This document shows positions 10,249-22,600 of a DNA stretch of 64,000 bases, piece after piece. Numbering within the stretch: position 1 is the stretch's first letter; each line of letters opens with the position of its first letter. Position numbers and translations under genes: made by a program. Below the pieces are notes generated by a model. It was not told where the DNA came from and made no database searches. It was given only the letters and a program-made list of their open reading frames with translations. The stretch is taken from assembly GCF_025399195.1 (NCBI RefSeq), contig NW_026252134.1:124001-188000 (forward strand), read 5' to 3'. The DNA comes from Umbelopsis ramanniana AG (lineage: Eukaryota; Mucoromycota; Umbelopsidomycetes; Umbelopsidales; Umbelopsidaceae).

Positions 10249-11449
10249 TTACGATTCCTGTTCTAGAGCTTCTTTTGCTAATAATTGGTCAATATCAGCT
10301 ATACGCCAGTTCCAATCCATAATCGGCTCGTCATTTTCATCTCTACCAGCGACCATACGATCAGCTGGCTCAAAGTATGGTGTTTCAAAGCTTATGATAA
10401 GCGGTCGTCTTCCACGATCATGAATCAAAATATCGGCGTCGCCGACTTCCTGTAATTTGGGAGATGAAACTGTATATTCTACATCGGCATCAATTTCTAC
10501 ATCAACCTTGAAGTGAGCACCATCCATTAGTCCTTTTGCAACGCGTCCTCTATAATCCGAAAAGTTTTCTTCCTCTTCAGTTTGTTTAGCCGCTTTGACT
10601 CCAACTGTTAACGTCATCCACTGCATCACTTCAAACTGTCGATTGTTATCAAACGCGCGGGGAGTGCCAAGTGTAATCCAAACGTCCTTGATGGTAGCAT
10701 CGTAAATTTGTGGTATTGAAATATCAATGTTGAGGTTAGGGTCCATTTCTTTACGTATATCTCTCAGCTTTTGCAATAGAGCTGGTGAGAAAGTAGATTC
10801 CAATTTCTCTGACGACTCCTTATTCCCCATGGTCAAATCCTCGGAAAGAATTTCAAGAGCCTTTCTAGTGGCCAAAGACGCTATATCCTTCCTTTGTTAA
10901 TGACGAATGAACCCGCCCAACAATGATCATGAATGCACTTACCGCCAATAAGAAATTGCTCAGGGAAATATGAGAAGCCTGTATTCAGCCGAAGCATTCT
11001 TGTGCCAAGGTATTTGCTCATTTCCCGCTGAGCAAACGCAGGCAGATAGTTCAAAAGTGACCACATGCTTGGAGCGCTTGGATATGGATATGAAGGGATT
11101 CTCGGTTCTTCTTTGGACAGCAGCCAAGCTAAGTAGAACCAGATATCATATAACGTCATTAGCACGAAATAATCATACTATGAATAACTATAAGCCCATT
11201 CTTACGGAAGCTTGTTGCAGACTTATACGCTGGTTTATCAGGAGCGTCGACTGTAGCACTAATATTATTCCCATCAGATTGATCGTGCGTAGATTGCGCT
11301 TTCTGTGTGCTTTGACTATATAGACGAACACAATAAGCTTTAGGCTGAAGTAAGCCGATTGTCCGGTGAAGGGATCGGCAAGGTTTGGTTATCATATGAG
11401 TTTGCATCGTGCTTTGTGAGTTACTGCTGTTCGGCCTGGGTTGCACCAC
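10249..11449 (-). CDS. Mitochondrial MAIP1/Tim44-like domain protein
   Basis: Exons 11449-11206, 11128-10943, 10880-10249 (introns 77 and 62 nt, GTAAG donors); 353 residues. The N-terminus is rich in Arg/Ser/Thr and lacks acids (CRSLHRTIGL...CVRLYSQ), as in a mitochondrial presequence. The C-terminal half has the cystatin-like fold pattern of Tim44/MRPL45/Mba1-type proteins and ends with DWNWRIADIDQLL, close to the DWxIARI..LL ending of human m-AAA protease interacting protein MAIP1. I infer a matrix protein acting at the inner membrane in protease or insertase handling. Several in-frame Met codons (MQTHM, M19) leave the exact start open. Alternative: a mitoribosomal L45-type protein. Confidence 0.7.
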
Positions 11450-13065
11450 GCTGAAGTGGTTTGCGTGACTTTTTGAAATGCAGTCACTTGCAGCAACTCA
11501 GTTTTTGCGCCTTTCCAAGCTCGGGATCGAATTTCATTGTCAACCACGCTTGCCAACACGAGGGAATGCTGTCGAGCGATTTGAAAGTTTCATTTCTACT
11601 GAATCTGACATGCTTTCTTTTTGGAAGACGCAATCAGTGACAATGTCTTGAGACGTTAGAAACTCGCGCGAATTTTAATATCGTCATTGCCCTTTTGTAT
11701 CCCCAGAACGAAAGTACTTATTTCACTCTTAGAGCGAGACGTCAAAAGAATAGCCGCGTACACCAAATGAGAACGTATTATAGAAGATAGAAGAGGCATC
11801 GCATTGGGAACTCATTTGACAGCGAACGTTGCTTCCCTTTTGGATTAACATCAGGACAGCACTTATGTGTTAGATGGTCAAACTGTTATCTTCGACAGAG
11901 ATACTGTTATGGCCAGAAAACCGGACCTCAGTAGTTTAGCTGCTTAAATTGCTTCAATAGCTCCCATACGATCGTAAAATGGATTCGAAAGCACGATTTG
12001 CTTATATTGAATACCAGGATGATGCAAGGCCGTGCAAGAGATACGATCTTACCGCTCAATGCCACATAGAAGATTGTTCAACATATGTTCATTTTAACCA
12101 AAATAAATATTAATTGAAAAGAAGAAAAGGAAGAGCCAAGGTATGGTATCTAATAACTCAGATTGGCCAAGGTGACCGGGAGCACGACACCGCTGCATGC
12201 CAATTTTCTTGCGAAAGTTTACGAAAGCCGCCGTTCAGGCCGGCAGGCACAGTTTAGATTTGGCGATTTTTTACAAATGCAGGTTTAAATGAACATGCTG
12301 TCACTGTCTATCCAAAGAGCAGTGTTTGGCATGGGTATAAGGAACGGCTTTGGGCATACTGAATAGTTGCACTCTTCAAGTGGAACAACATTGATAATGT
12401 GTTACATATCATAATACTGCGTTAAACACAAATCCGCAACTGGATCTGCCTCAAACCCCCCCCCCCCCTCTACGTCCTTTGCAGCTAGTTTCACAAATTT
12501 GTTGCCGGTCGCCATCTTCTAAGGCGAAAATCTGAGCATTGGCACACTTATTTATGAATATCAATGAGCGAAGTAAATTCAGTATGCAAAATATGAATTG
12601 TAGAGGTAGCTTTTGTTTGCTAAAAGTTATGGATGTAAGTTTACTATCATCGGTCATTTGCGACATCATACTTGTTACCTTTGCCGTTGAGCACTAATGT
12701 AATCAGGAACTGAGGTCATAAGTAGCTTCAACGCGATTGCGCTGTCACAAAAACCTAAGTCCCGTCCATAATTCAAAAAAAAAAAAAAATGCATGGACCT
12801 CTACTGGCTTTGCTTATCTATCTACATTATTGAGGCTATGCTGGATACTTACTACAAGCATGTCGACTCTGAAGGGTACAGGAAATACAATAGCTCCCGG
12901 TTGTCGCCGCCGTAAGAGTCATTCGTTCCGTTAACCTAACCCACGGAATTTTGAATCTAATATATAACTTGCTCAATACAGTGAGACATGGCAAAGCAGA
13001 CGAAAATCTCATACTTCACTGAAATTAACACCATCCCCACCTAAGGAAACAATTAAAAACCTACG
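11450..13065. other. 1.6-kb intergenic, no gene recognised
   Basis: No open frame with coding character on either strand. It contains a run of about 13 C at 12458-12470 and an A-rich run near 12776-12789. It must carry the promoter of the ADP/ATP carrier gene at its right end and of the MAIP1-like gene at its left end. Confidence 0.5.
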
Positions 13066-14295
13066 ATGTCCACAAAGACAGAATCAACCTTTCTCATTGT
13101 AAGTTTTTTTTTGCATTGTACCGTATACACTTCCTACTAGCAAACAGTGAATCTAACCGGTGTCTAGGACTTTGCAATGGGCGGCGTGAGCGCTGCAATC
13201 TCAAAGACTGCTGCTGCTCCCATTGAGCGTGTCAAGCTTCTACTTCAAAACCAAGGAGAGCTTGTCAAATCTGGTAGATTGGCACAGCCATATAAGGTAA
13301 ATGATCGATTTCGAACCATGCATTTCAACATTTCTGACTCCGATCGTCGCAGGGTATAGGTGATTGTTTTATCAGGGTCTATAAAGAAGAAGGAACTCTC
13401 GCCTTTTGGCGTGGCAATTTTGCCAATGTTCTTCGCTACTTTCCGACTCAGGCTCTAAACTTTGCTTTCAAGGACAAGTACAAGCGTCTTTTTAACCAGG
13501 TTAGTGACAAACAATTCTTACCTTTACTTCGATCTAGCCAGTTAAGAATACCATCAATAGAGTAAAGAAAAGAATGGATATATTCGTTGGGCTGCTGGTA
13601 ACATCGCTGCTGGAAGTGCCGCTGGGGCAACTTCTTTGGCATTTGTGTATCCTCTCGAGTATGCTCGAACTCGACTCTCGAACGATTCAAAGACCTCCAC
13701 TGGCGGTGCCAGACAGTACAATGGCATACTTGATGTATGGAGAAAGACTCTAAAATCTGATGGAGCTGCTGGTATCTATCGCGGATTCAACATTTCGTGT
13801 GGTAAATATATATATTTAAAAATCAATGTTAAACTACTCGCCAAGTGTTGACTTCGTTATAGCTGGTATCATCGTATATCGTGGTCTCTACTTCGGTCTT
13901 TATGATACATTTAAGCCGCTATTGCCCTCGAGATGGCGCAATAACCTATTTGCAAACTTTGCTGTGGGATTTGCCGTCGTCACAGGCGCCAGTTTTGGTG
14001 AGTACATGTGAATAGTGCTGATTGAAATTCGTATACTCTGGTCATTACTGATTGAATATCAGTTTCGTATCCCATCGACACTGTCCGCCGTCGTATGATG
14101 CTGACATCCGGTCAAGCTGTCAAGTACGATTCTTCCATTCATGCGTTCAAAGAAATTTTTGCAAAAGAAGGTACGAAAGCCTTCTTCAAAGGAGCAGGTG
14201 CTAATATCCTCAGAGGTAGTGCGGCTGCCCTAGTCATTTCCCTGTACGATCAATTCCAAATGCTATACTTCGGTCAAGCTTGGAAGGGAGAGTAA
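13066..14295 (+). CDS. AAC: Mitochondrial ADP/ATP carrier
   Basis: Six exons: 13066-13098, 13168-13296, 13353-13499, 13561-13801, 13863-13997, 14063-14295; 305 residues, the usual size. It exchanges matrix ATP for cytosolic ADP across the inner membrane. The three carrier signatures are present: PIERVK (29-34), PLEYAR in the second repeat, and [10 protein letters not shown], whose RRRMM (237-241) is diagnostic of ADP/ATP carriers. [16 protein letters not shown] opens helix 1. The first exon is only 33 nt, coding [11 protein letters not shown], and is joined by the intron to DFAMGG as in other fungal carriers. No sign of decay. Confidence 0.97.
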
Positions 14296-14631
14296 ATTAT
14301 GTGTTTGCAGAGGCATAACCTAGCTGTAAACAAGCGTAACGCAGGGTACAATTTTAATAAATGGGATTTTTTCTCGTTGTCAAACATTCTAGTACGGTGT
14401 AATGTAGAGGCCATGAGGGCATATGAAATGCTTTTTGTAAACCGAAAAGGTTCGGTTCATAGAAGCGCTTTAGGCACTTGAAACAGCCAAATTTATGCAG
14501 TGCGATGACGCTGAAAAACTACCAGCCCAAAAATTTCGCGTGAGCAGAAGCAGTCTCAGCAGCAACATTCTCATTTTTTTGCTTTGTTGCTCGCAAACCG
14601 AGGAATTGAGTGTAGCTTGTCCACAGTCAAA

Positions 14632-17156
14632 ATGTCGAGTGCTACCCCAGCTAGCCCCAACAAGGCGACGTCGTATTTAACAGTGTGCACTCCGGAATTA
14701 AACGATAGGCTCCTTCAACTACTTGCAACACAGCTTGGCTTCCACATTGCCCTGTCGATCCTCTTTCAGGCGAGATTAGGTGACGGACTCAGTAAGTTTT
14801 AGATCAGCGTAGGTTATACAATGCGATCATCAGACTTACTGTATCAATCTTCAGCTGGAACAGCCAAGAAGCTCTTATCACCCGAAATATGGATATTTTC
14901 ATTAGCACTGTCAGTCGTTTCTTGCTGCCTTTTGTTTGTCAGAAAGTCACAGACCACAGGTACGCGATACGTCTTCGAAAGGCTTTATCCTTAGTAGTAT
15001 TGATATGGCTAACGTGATTCTCATTCGAAAAAGTTCGCAAAAACAGCTACCCAACATTATGGTCTGAAATTGTGTCTAGAATTACGAAGTCAAACACCTG
15101 GCTATCCATACTACCATACACCATCAGTGGATTTATCCTAACTCGAATGTACATGAATGTGCTACATGATGAAAAGTACACAGAGGACCTTTTAATATAT
15201 CCACAAGGGTAAGCTCAAATTCTATACTGAACAACATTAAGTGAACACAAAGAATGTTCGAAGGCTGATATCGCTTCCAGAAATCGATATGGCGCAAGGC
15301 AACTCAATGAGCAAAACATTTTCCTATCAATGTTTGGTCTGGTACTTGGAACAGTGTATGGTGCAAGACGAATCTTGAACGATCGTAACCTTATAAAGTT
15401 CCCTGCTGTGCAAGTAAGTATTCAATACTTTGGATTATAAAGTTTCATTGCATCTTAACATGATTGTCTCCATAGCAAGCAAAACGACATGTTGTAAAAT
15501 CTGAAATCGCGACGATCGCGCACAACAGTGCACAATTTTCTTTTCGTGTCATAGTCGGAAACTATATTTTATATCTTGTTTTCCGAAGGACAATCTATTG
15601 GCATGGTGCGCATATTGCTGGCCTCTTTACAAAGTAAGTAGTAACGGGTAATTTATATTCAAAATCAAGGGTCAGCAAGTTCTAACGCTCAAACAAGAAT
15701 GTTGGATACTCCAATCGTCTCCTTTGGATGGTTCAATGTCTACTTGTTTTTACAATTGTACCTTAGCGGGGTTTTGACTACTTTCAGTTGGGACTTGTTC
15801 GATCAGCTTTACGATATATTTTTGACACAGGTAAGTCGCCTCAAGATAACACTTTGTGAGGCTGATAATTCCAAAAAAAGAAAAAGACTAAGCTCCAAGC
15901 TACATTAGCCTCTATTGGTTTCGCAATTGGCCACGGATGCCAATTCCTGTCTGCTATCAGGACTTCAAATGCATCAAAAGCCTTTCATCCAGGTACGAAT
16001 ATATGATTGACTGCTTGCCTAAAGCATTCCTGTTTTAGTGCTAACATCAACCGGTGGTGTAGGCACTGTCATATTCAGAACTAGCTCGAATTTCCAAGTC
16101 TGAACCTGCCCGACGCGCCACTATTTACAACGACATCGGTACTGACAATGGGATCTCCGCATGGAAGAAAATAAGCCAGGAATGTATGAAGACCATAGAT
16201 GAAGTGAAAAACACAGTGATAGCGGAATACAAACGACCAGACATCATTCGTAGGTTTCACCATTATGTTATTGAGAATTGCCGGATCAGCTACTTAAGCT
16301 TACCTCAATCATAACAGCATCGCCAATCAAGAACAGGTTGGATATTGTGGCGGAAAAGACCCTTAACATCAAGCGAATCAGCCCAATAGAGCAAGAAATG
16401 CTTACTAGTCGGGTATCTCGAAAGCCTATAATGGCATACCAAGATGAAGACGTGGAAGACAGAACAGGAGACATCCTGCGAAGCATTGCTGAGTTGCCAA
16501 AGATGCTCCCTGTCACACATTCCAAAGCGACTACAGTTGCAGATTCCTTCAATTTGGAAGATCCAAAGAAAGAGCTCGAAGGATGGCTGGCCAGAATTCA
16601 TGGTTATATTCGACAATGGCCCATTTGGAATCAAGTATTCGCACGCGGGCTGGTTCGCAAGGTTCAATCGCTTTTCCCTAGTTCCCAAATAACCCTCTAT
16701 GCTATTGAGTGTGAGTATGGGAAGATATACTATACAGATATATTATTGCCTTTTGTACTAACGAAGTGTTATAGCCTTAAGTAATCTTACATCTGCTTCG
16801 CTCAAGGAGGATGAATTTGGCCTCGTACAGCGCGACATACCTGCTGTAATTGACTGCATGCTTGGGTGTCTTCAAGAAGTGGAATCATTAATGTACAACC
16901 CACCGGCCTCATACAGTGCGTTAACGGCTAGTAGCGACAGTAGGATCACAATTCGTGAACCCCTTCAAATTATTAATGGTAAGTGCTGTCTAATATATTG
17001 ATGTTCTCTTCCGTGTCACATGCTTACCATATCTATGCAGCTTTGAAGAGCGGGCTATATCAAATCATCATTGAATTTGAGCCCTATCTTTCAGAATTTA
17101 AGGTGCAGCCGAAGTACGCTGCCAAGTGGCAGTCGCTCGTAAAACTTGAAGAATAA
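14632..17156 (+). CDS. NDC1: Nucleoporin NDC1 (transmembrane)
   Basis: Eleven exons: 14632-14791, 14855-14959, 15034-15208, 15281-15413, 15476-15633, 15698-15830, 15881-15992, 16079-16249, 16318-16710, 16775-16978, 17041-17156; 619 residues. NDC1 anchors nuclear pores, and in fungi also spindle pole bodies, in the nuclear envelope. About six hydrophobic segments fill the first half, including WLSILPYTISGFIL, followed by a soluble helical C-terminal half. Family features: PIVSFGW in the membrane part and VIDCMLGCLQEVE near the end. Exon 8 needs the acceptor at 16077-16078; the two earlier AGs give a stop. It follows the ADP/ATP carrier on the same strand and ends 110 bases before the SEC12-like gene. 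Confidence 0.85.
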
Positions 17157-17266
17157 ATTTTCTGATTTCAATAAAGTAGTTTTACCATTATTAGAACGGG
17201 CTTTGATGGACTCCGCTGACTTCCAACTTTAGCCTTCTCCAAACCGGTTACAGTCAAATCAACATC

Positions 17267-18944
17267 ATGCCTGTAACCACTTTCACTGCCGATGTTGGAA
17301 TCCCTATATTCGGACTAGGATTTACCGCAGGAGATGAATTAGTTGTTGGAGGCGGTGGCGGTTCTGGAAGAACGGGAGTCAAGAACAAAGTGGTGAGTTC
17401 GAGATTGACACTGGGCAACCTATGCCTGTGATGTTTGCTTACCTTCGATTGTACAGGCAAGCTACAAAGTAGATGTTAGGCGCAAGGAGTTTCGCGAAGA
17501 CGCAGAATTCGAGTTTGGATCTGAGGAAGATGCACCTATGTGTCTGGATGTACATCCCACAGTAAGTTGTGTTGGACGTTCGACGCGGTCCAGCAGCCAC
17601 TACAGCCACGTGTTTCTCCGTCTTAACCCCAGCATTCCTCCATTAGAAAGACGAATGCGCTGTTGGTGTGAATGGAACCGACAAGAGTGTTGAATCTGGT
17701 GATAGCAAGAATTGTCGTGTCTTCGATCTGGATGATGATAGGTATTAGTTTAAAGGTTATTGGAAGTCGTGCGCATGATGGCTTATTAGGTAATTGCTAT
17801 CTGGCAGTTTCAAGCTCATCGAGTCTGTCCGAACGATCAAAAGTAAAAACGTTGATGATCATCAGGTAGGCACGAGAAAGATCCAATGACCACCCAGAGA
17901 TTGGAAGCTGATTCTGTTTTTCATGATAGAAAGTGTGTCGGTACAGCAAGGATGGACAGTTCTTAGCCACGGGCACCACAGATGGCATATTGACTCTACT
18001 GAAATATCCTTCTCTTGAACAAGTTATTCCACCACTTGAATTTGAAAACGAGGAGATCTTGGATGTTGATTTTGACTTTGACAATGAAAAGCTACTGGTG
18101 GTTACGTCGGGTTTGTTAAGGTTAATCAGTCTGCGTGGGAAGAGAGCCGGTCGAGAGCTTCAAACTCTTCAAGCTAATAGTCTGGATAAGACAGTGAAGT
18201 CGGAATTCCGGGCTGTACGGTAAGTATTGGTTGCATTTCTATATACAGGAGGTTTTGGTCTAATACATTTTCATCACGTAAGATATGGAAATGGAGTCTC
18301 ATCAGACCACGCTTTCGTTGCTCTGAACTCAAAAGCCCGGGACAAGGGTACAATCATTAAGTTCAACTCTCACACTTTGGAAATAGTCAAGTCCAAGAAG
18401 ATCAGCGGCAAGCCGTTGACTGCCTTCTGTGTGAGGTAGGTGTGTTCACAGCAGTGTGTCATAAATGGTCACAAATGCTAAATATCGCTTCGGAAACTTA
18501 TAGCAAGGACGGCAGTATCGGTGCTTATGCCTCAGCTGATTTATCTATTGGAGTCTTCGATACAATGAACCTTCAAGTAAGTTATTTAACATCCACTATG
18601 AAAATAATTGAGCTAGTGATTTGACTATTTTCGATATCAGAAATTATTGCAGGTCAAGGAAGCCCATAGTTTCTCCATCACTGGACTAGCTATCAACCAC
18701 GATAGGTCTTTATTGGTTAGTTCATCAGCCGAAAACAAGTGCAGGGCAGTTGTTTTACCAAAGGTCTTTGAATCAAGTGAGTAAGCTTATATAACCCTCA
18801 ACAGCAAACCGCGTAGATCTAACCAACTTTTTCTCTGCAGTGGCTGTCGAAATCAACCCGGCTTTGACTATACTGCTTGCCTTAGCGCTGGTAGCTTTAG
18901 TGATGCTAATTTGCAGTATACTCCAAGCGTATTTATATAAATAA
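17267..18944 (+). CDS. SEC12: SEC12/PREB-like Sar1 guanine-nucleotide exchange factor (paralogue A)
   Basis: Nine exons: 17267-17392, 17457-17561, 17647-17741, 17808-17865, 17930-18219, 18283-18435, 18504-18576, 18653-18776, 18841-18944; 375 residues. A single beta-propeller of WD-like repeats is followed by one C-terminal membrane helix (ALTILLALALVALVMLICSI) and a very short tail, the topology of ER-bound Sec12/PREB, which loads Sar1 with GTP to start COPII coats. The K-loop hallmark is present: five glycines at 28-32 followed by SGRTGVKN, with Asn at 40. FATG-like FLATGTTDG and later repeats are regular. It has a paralogue at 55841-57373 with the same N-terminal exon length. Confidence 0.87.
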
Positions 18945-19646
18945 ATACTGCCTTCTCTGTTATGTAATAAGGCTATTGTCATATGGCCATCCAAGATGAC
19001 AATTTGTGTATATCGCTGTATGACAACAGTCTGTATGTGATTCTTAATAGTTGGCTTGTTTATATGAATAATTTACAGTTTGGACTAAGGGAAGTCAAAT
19101 GTGTATGAGCATAAACAACAAAATCGGTGAAACTCTCAGGAAAAACGCGTGTGCACAAACCCGTGGTTCTTGTGCGAAGATGCAATAATATTATTCGCTA
19201 ACTATTGATCGTTGGTCTACAGTACTTTTTTGCAGTGTAAATGAATGTTGCAAAAATATAGTTGTTGACACAAAGCTTATGGGACGAACTGAGGGGGTTG
19301 ACTTTGCATTCCACAGACTTGTCTTTAATGGTAAATAGTACGAATGGTAACAGGATTTAGGCTGTTCACAGTATAAAATATACTCGCTAAAGAAAACAGA
19401 AAATACAGTTTCAAAGAAACTAAGATTATTCAGTCAGGTGTAGCTGTTGTGATGATTGTATGAAGAAGCGAGGCGAAGGCAACAGTGGCTCCGCATAGTT
19501 TATATGCTTACATTCCCAACATTTAAATAAGCTTTGAACCAGTGATCAGCTTCGATTGATATATTGGTTCCTGTTTATTTGGATATAAGAAAAGAGAATC
19601 TCTTGCTTCTTCTTTGGACATAACGAAACCCTGGCCCGTTATCAGC
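18945..19646. other. Upstream region of the myosin gene
   Basis: About 700 bases with no coding frame. It presumably carries the myosin promoter. I could not assign specific elements. Confidence 0.45.
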
Positions 19647-22600
19647 ATGGTTCAGATGTCTCCAACGGGAGGCAGTTCAAAGTTGGCATTAAATAATTTG
19701 GAATATATCTTGGAAGCTTCCACCAACGAGGTAGCAGATGTAGTCGTGCATTCAGCTTTCAGCGAGCAAAAATGGGTATGGCTGGAAGATAAAGACGAAG
19801 GATATTTGCCTGGTCAAATCGTTAGCGGAAGTCAGAACCAGCAAAGTGTGCAAGTTGCGTTGAATGATGGGAAGGTAAGTAAAAAGGAAATACGAGATAT
19901 AGCGGCAGACTTGCATGCTGACGATCTCTACAGGTCCGAACGGTAAACATAAATGAGACTCACCAGATGAATCCACCCAAATTTGATCAAGTGGAAGATG
20001 CAGCTCAGCTCACGTACCTTAATGAAGCATCTGTTGTTCAGAATCTTCGACTGCGATACCTATCCAACAAAATCTATGTAAGCAGTTGACAGAAGCATCC
20101 CGCCTTACTCAACTTAGATTAATGTGATCAATGTTTGCAGACTTATTCCGCGCTGTTCCTAGTAGCAGTAAATCCGTTCCAATCCCTCCCAATGTATTCC
20201 GACGAAACAGTGGCTCTTTACAAGAACAAGAGGCGAGGGGAGCTTCCACCACACATCTTTGCAGCCGCAGATCAAGCATACCACGATATGATTAGAAACA
20301 ACGAAAACCAAAGTATCCTCATAACGTATGTATTCTATATTTGTTAAATGCGACGAAAATTCAACGGCTAATATATCTTGTTAAAGAGGCGAATCTGGTG
20401 CTGGAAAAACCGAAAGCACGAAGAGAGTAATTCAATACCTGACGACAATAGCAAGTGACCAGAAGATAGGAAAGCTGGAACAGCAAATCTTGCAAGCCAA
20501 TCCTATATTGGAGGCATTTGGAAATGCTCAAACCGTTCGAAATAAGAACTCATCTCGTTTTGTAAGTGGTTGCCATTGTTGTCTCATGATATGCTCTTCA
20601 CCAACTCTCTATGTTAGGGAAAATTTATCAGGATTGCATTTAGTCTTGGGGGTACCATATGTGGTGCTCATATAGACTACTATTTGCTAGAGAAATCTCG
20701 TGTACATCACCAATCACAGAAAGAGAGAAACTATCATATCTTCTATCAGCTGCTTTCTGCAGACGATGAGATGAAAGGTATTTATTGTTCTGTACATATG
20801 TCAGGAAATCTAAGTAGAGCGTTAAACTTGTTTCTCTAAATTAGCTTCCTTGCTCCTGGAGGGCAAACTGAGTGACTACCGGTATCTCAAAGATTCCTCA
20901 AGGGTGATCGAAGGAGTTGATGATTCACTGGAGCTACAGAAAACAATGGTATGTGCACAAGACGCTTTTCTTCGCCCGAATGATCCATATTGACGTTAAT
21001 TGTGCTGTATCAGAATGCAATGAGTACGATAGGTTTCGACTATGAAGAACAGATGGACTTCCTTCGCGTAGCAGCAGCAGTACTTCATCTTGGAAACATT
21101 TCGATCACTGAAGATCGCAATGATCAAGCAGAGATTACTGATTACTCGGAAGTCGAAAGAGCGTGCCGTTTATTAGGTATTCCTGTCCAAGACTTTTGTA
21201 CCTGTTTACTCACTCCACAAATAAAGGCTGGTAGAGACTGGGTAGTTCAGGCGCGAAATAGAATACAAGTTGTATCAAGCCTGGATGCATTGGCCAAAGT
21301 ACTTTATGAAAGAAGTTTCAGTCGACTAGTTGAAAGAATCAATCAGGAAATCGATGGTGGAAAGGGATATGGAAATCTCGGCTTTATCGGTGTGCTAGAC
21401 ATCGCTGGATTTGAGATATTCGAAGTAAGTAATGAAAGTAAAGCTATGCTGGGCTAATAATGTTTCATTCACATACATACTATTGTTCAGAAAAATAGCT
21501 TTGAGCAATTGTGCATCAATTATACCAACGAAAAGCTACAACAATTTTTCAACCACAATACATTCACAGCTGAACAAGAAGAGTATAAAAAGGAGGGGAT
21601 TGAGTGGTCTTACATTGACTTTGGTCTAGATCTTCAGCCCACCATTGATCTCATTGAAAAGACCAATGTAAGAGTTATTATTTTGTACTTTGCAGAGTTG
21701 AAAAATATTGACAGAAATAATAAGCCCATAGGAATACTTTCATGTCTCGATGAAGAATGCGTTATGCCTAAGGCTACAGATACCACCTTTACAGAAAAGC
21801 TTCATTCAATTTGGTCAGGAAGCAGTAACAAGTATGAGAAGCCTCGATTTGGTAGTGGGTTTATTCTCCATCATTATGCAGCTAATGTGGAGTATTCCAC
21901 AGACGGATGGATAGAAAAAAACAAAGATCGTAAGTCATTTTAACCTGCCATCAATACCAAGTTTTTTATTGACATATTCATACTTCTTTAGCATTGAATG
22001 AAAATATCGTACGCCTTTTGACAACTTCAACGGAAAAATATTTTGCATCATTATTCATGGGTTACAGTGGTGACGGAATGAGTGTTAGCTCAACTTCAGC
22101 AGCAAGCACATCTTTTGGAGCAACTAAACAAAGAAAAAGTGTTGGATTTCTGCGAACGGTCGGCCAACGACACAGAGAACAATTGAAGTCCCTCATCAAA
22201 ACGCTTTACGATACTCAGCCCCATTTCATTCGGTGCATTGTTCCAAATAACGAATACAAGCCATCCAAGTTCTCAGTACCACTTGTTCTTCATCAACTAC
22301 GATGTAATGGAGTCATGGAAGGTATTCGAATTCAACGGAAAGGATATCCACACCGCCTGTCCTTTGCAAATTTCCGCAAAAAGTATGAAATCCTTTGTCC
22401 TGGACAGATTGCCACTGGGTTTGTGGACGGGCGCAAGACTGCTGAAATCTTGTTGCAGGCAGCAAAACTGGAAGAAAATACCTACAGGATAGGTCTCAGT
22501 AAAGTCTTCTTCAAGGCAGATGTGGTACGCACTCTCTTTCCATGTTTCTTTTTAAGTTTAATAGATTGGGTATACCAAAGATCTAAACGTTGATTTAGAT

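Noticed and set aside
12458-12470. Run of about 13 C
   Set aside because: Simple tract in a gene-free region with no supporting structure.
15993-16078. Acceptors at about 16039 and 16063 for NDC1 exon 8
   Set aside because: Both give a stop codon soon after; the acceptor at 16077-16078 keeps the frame.
19614-19646. Upstream extension of the myosin frame
   Set aside because: It needs a TTG start; the ATG at 19647 is normal.
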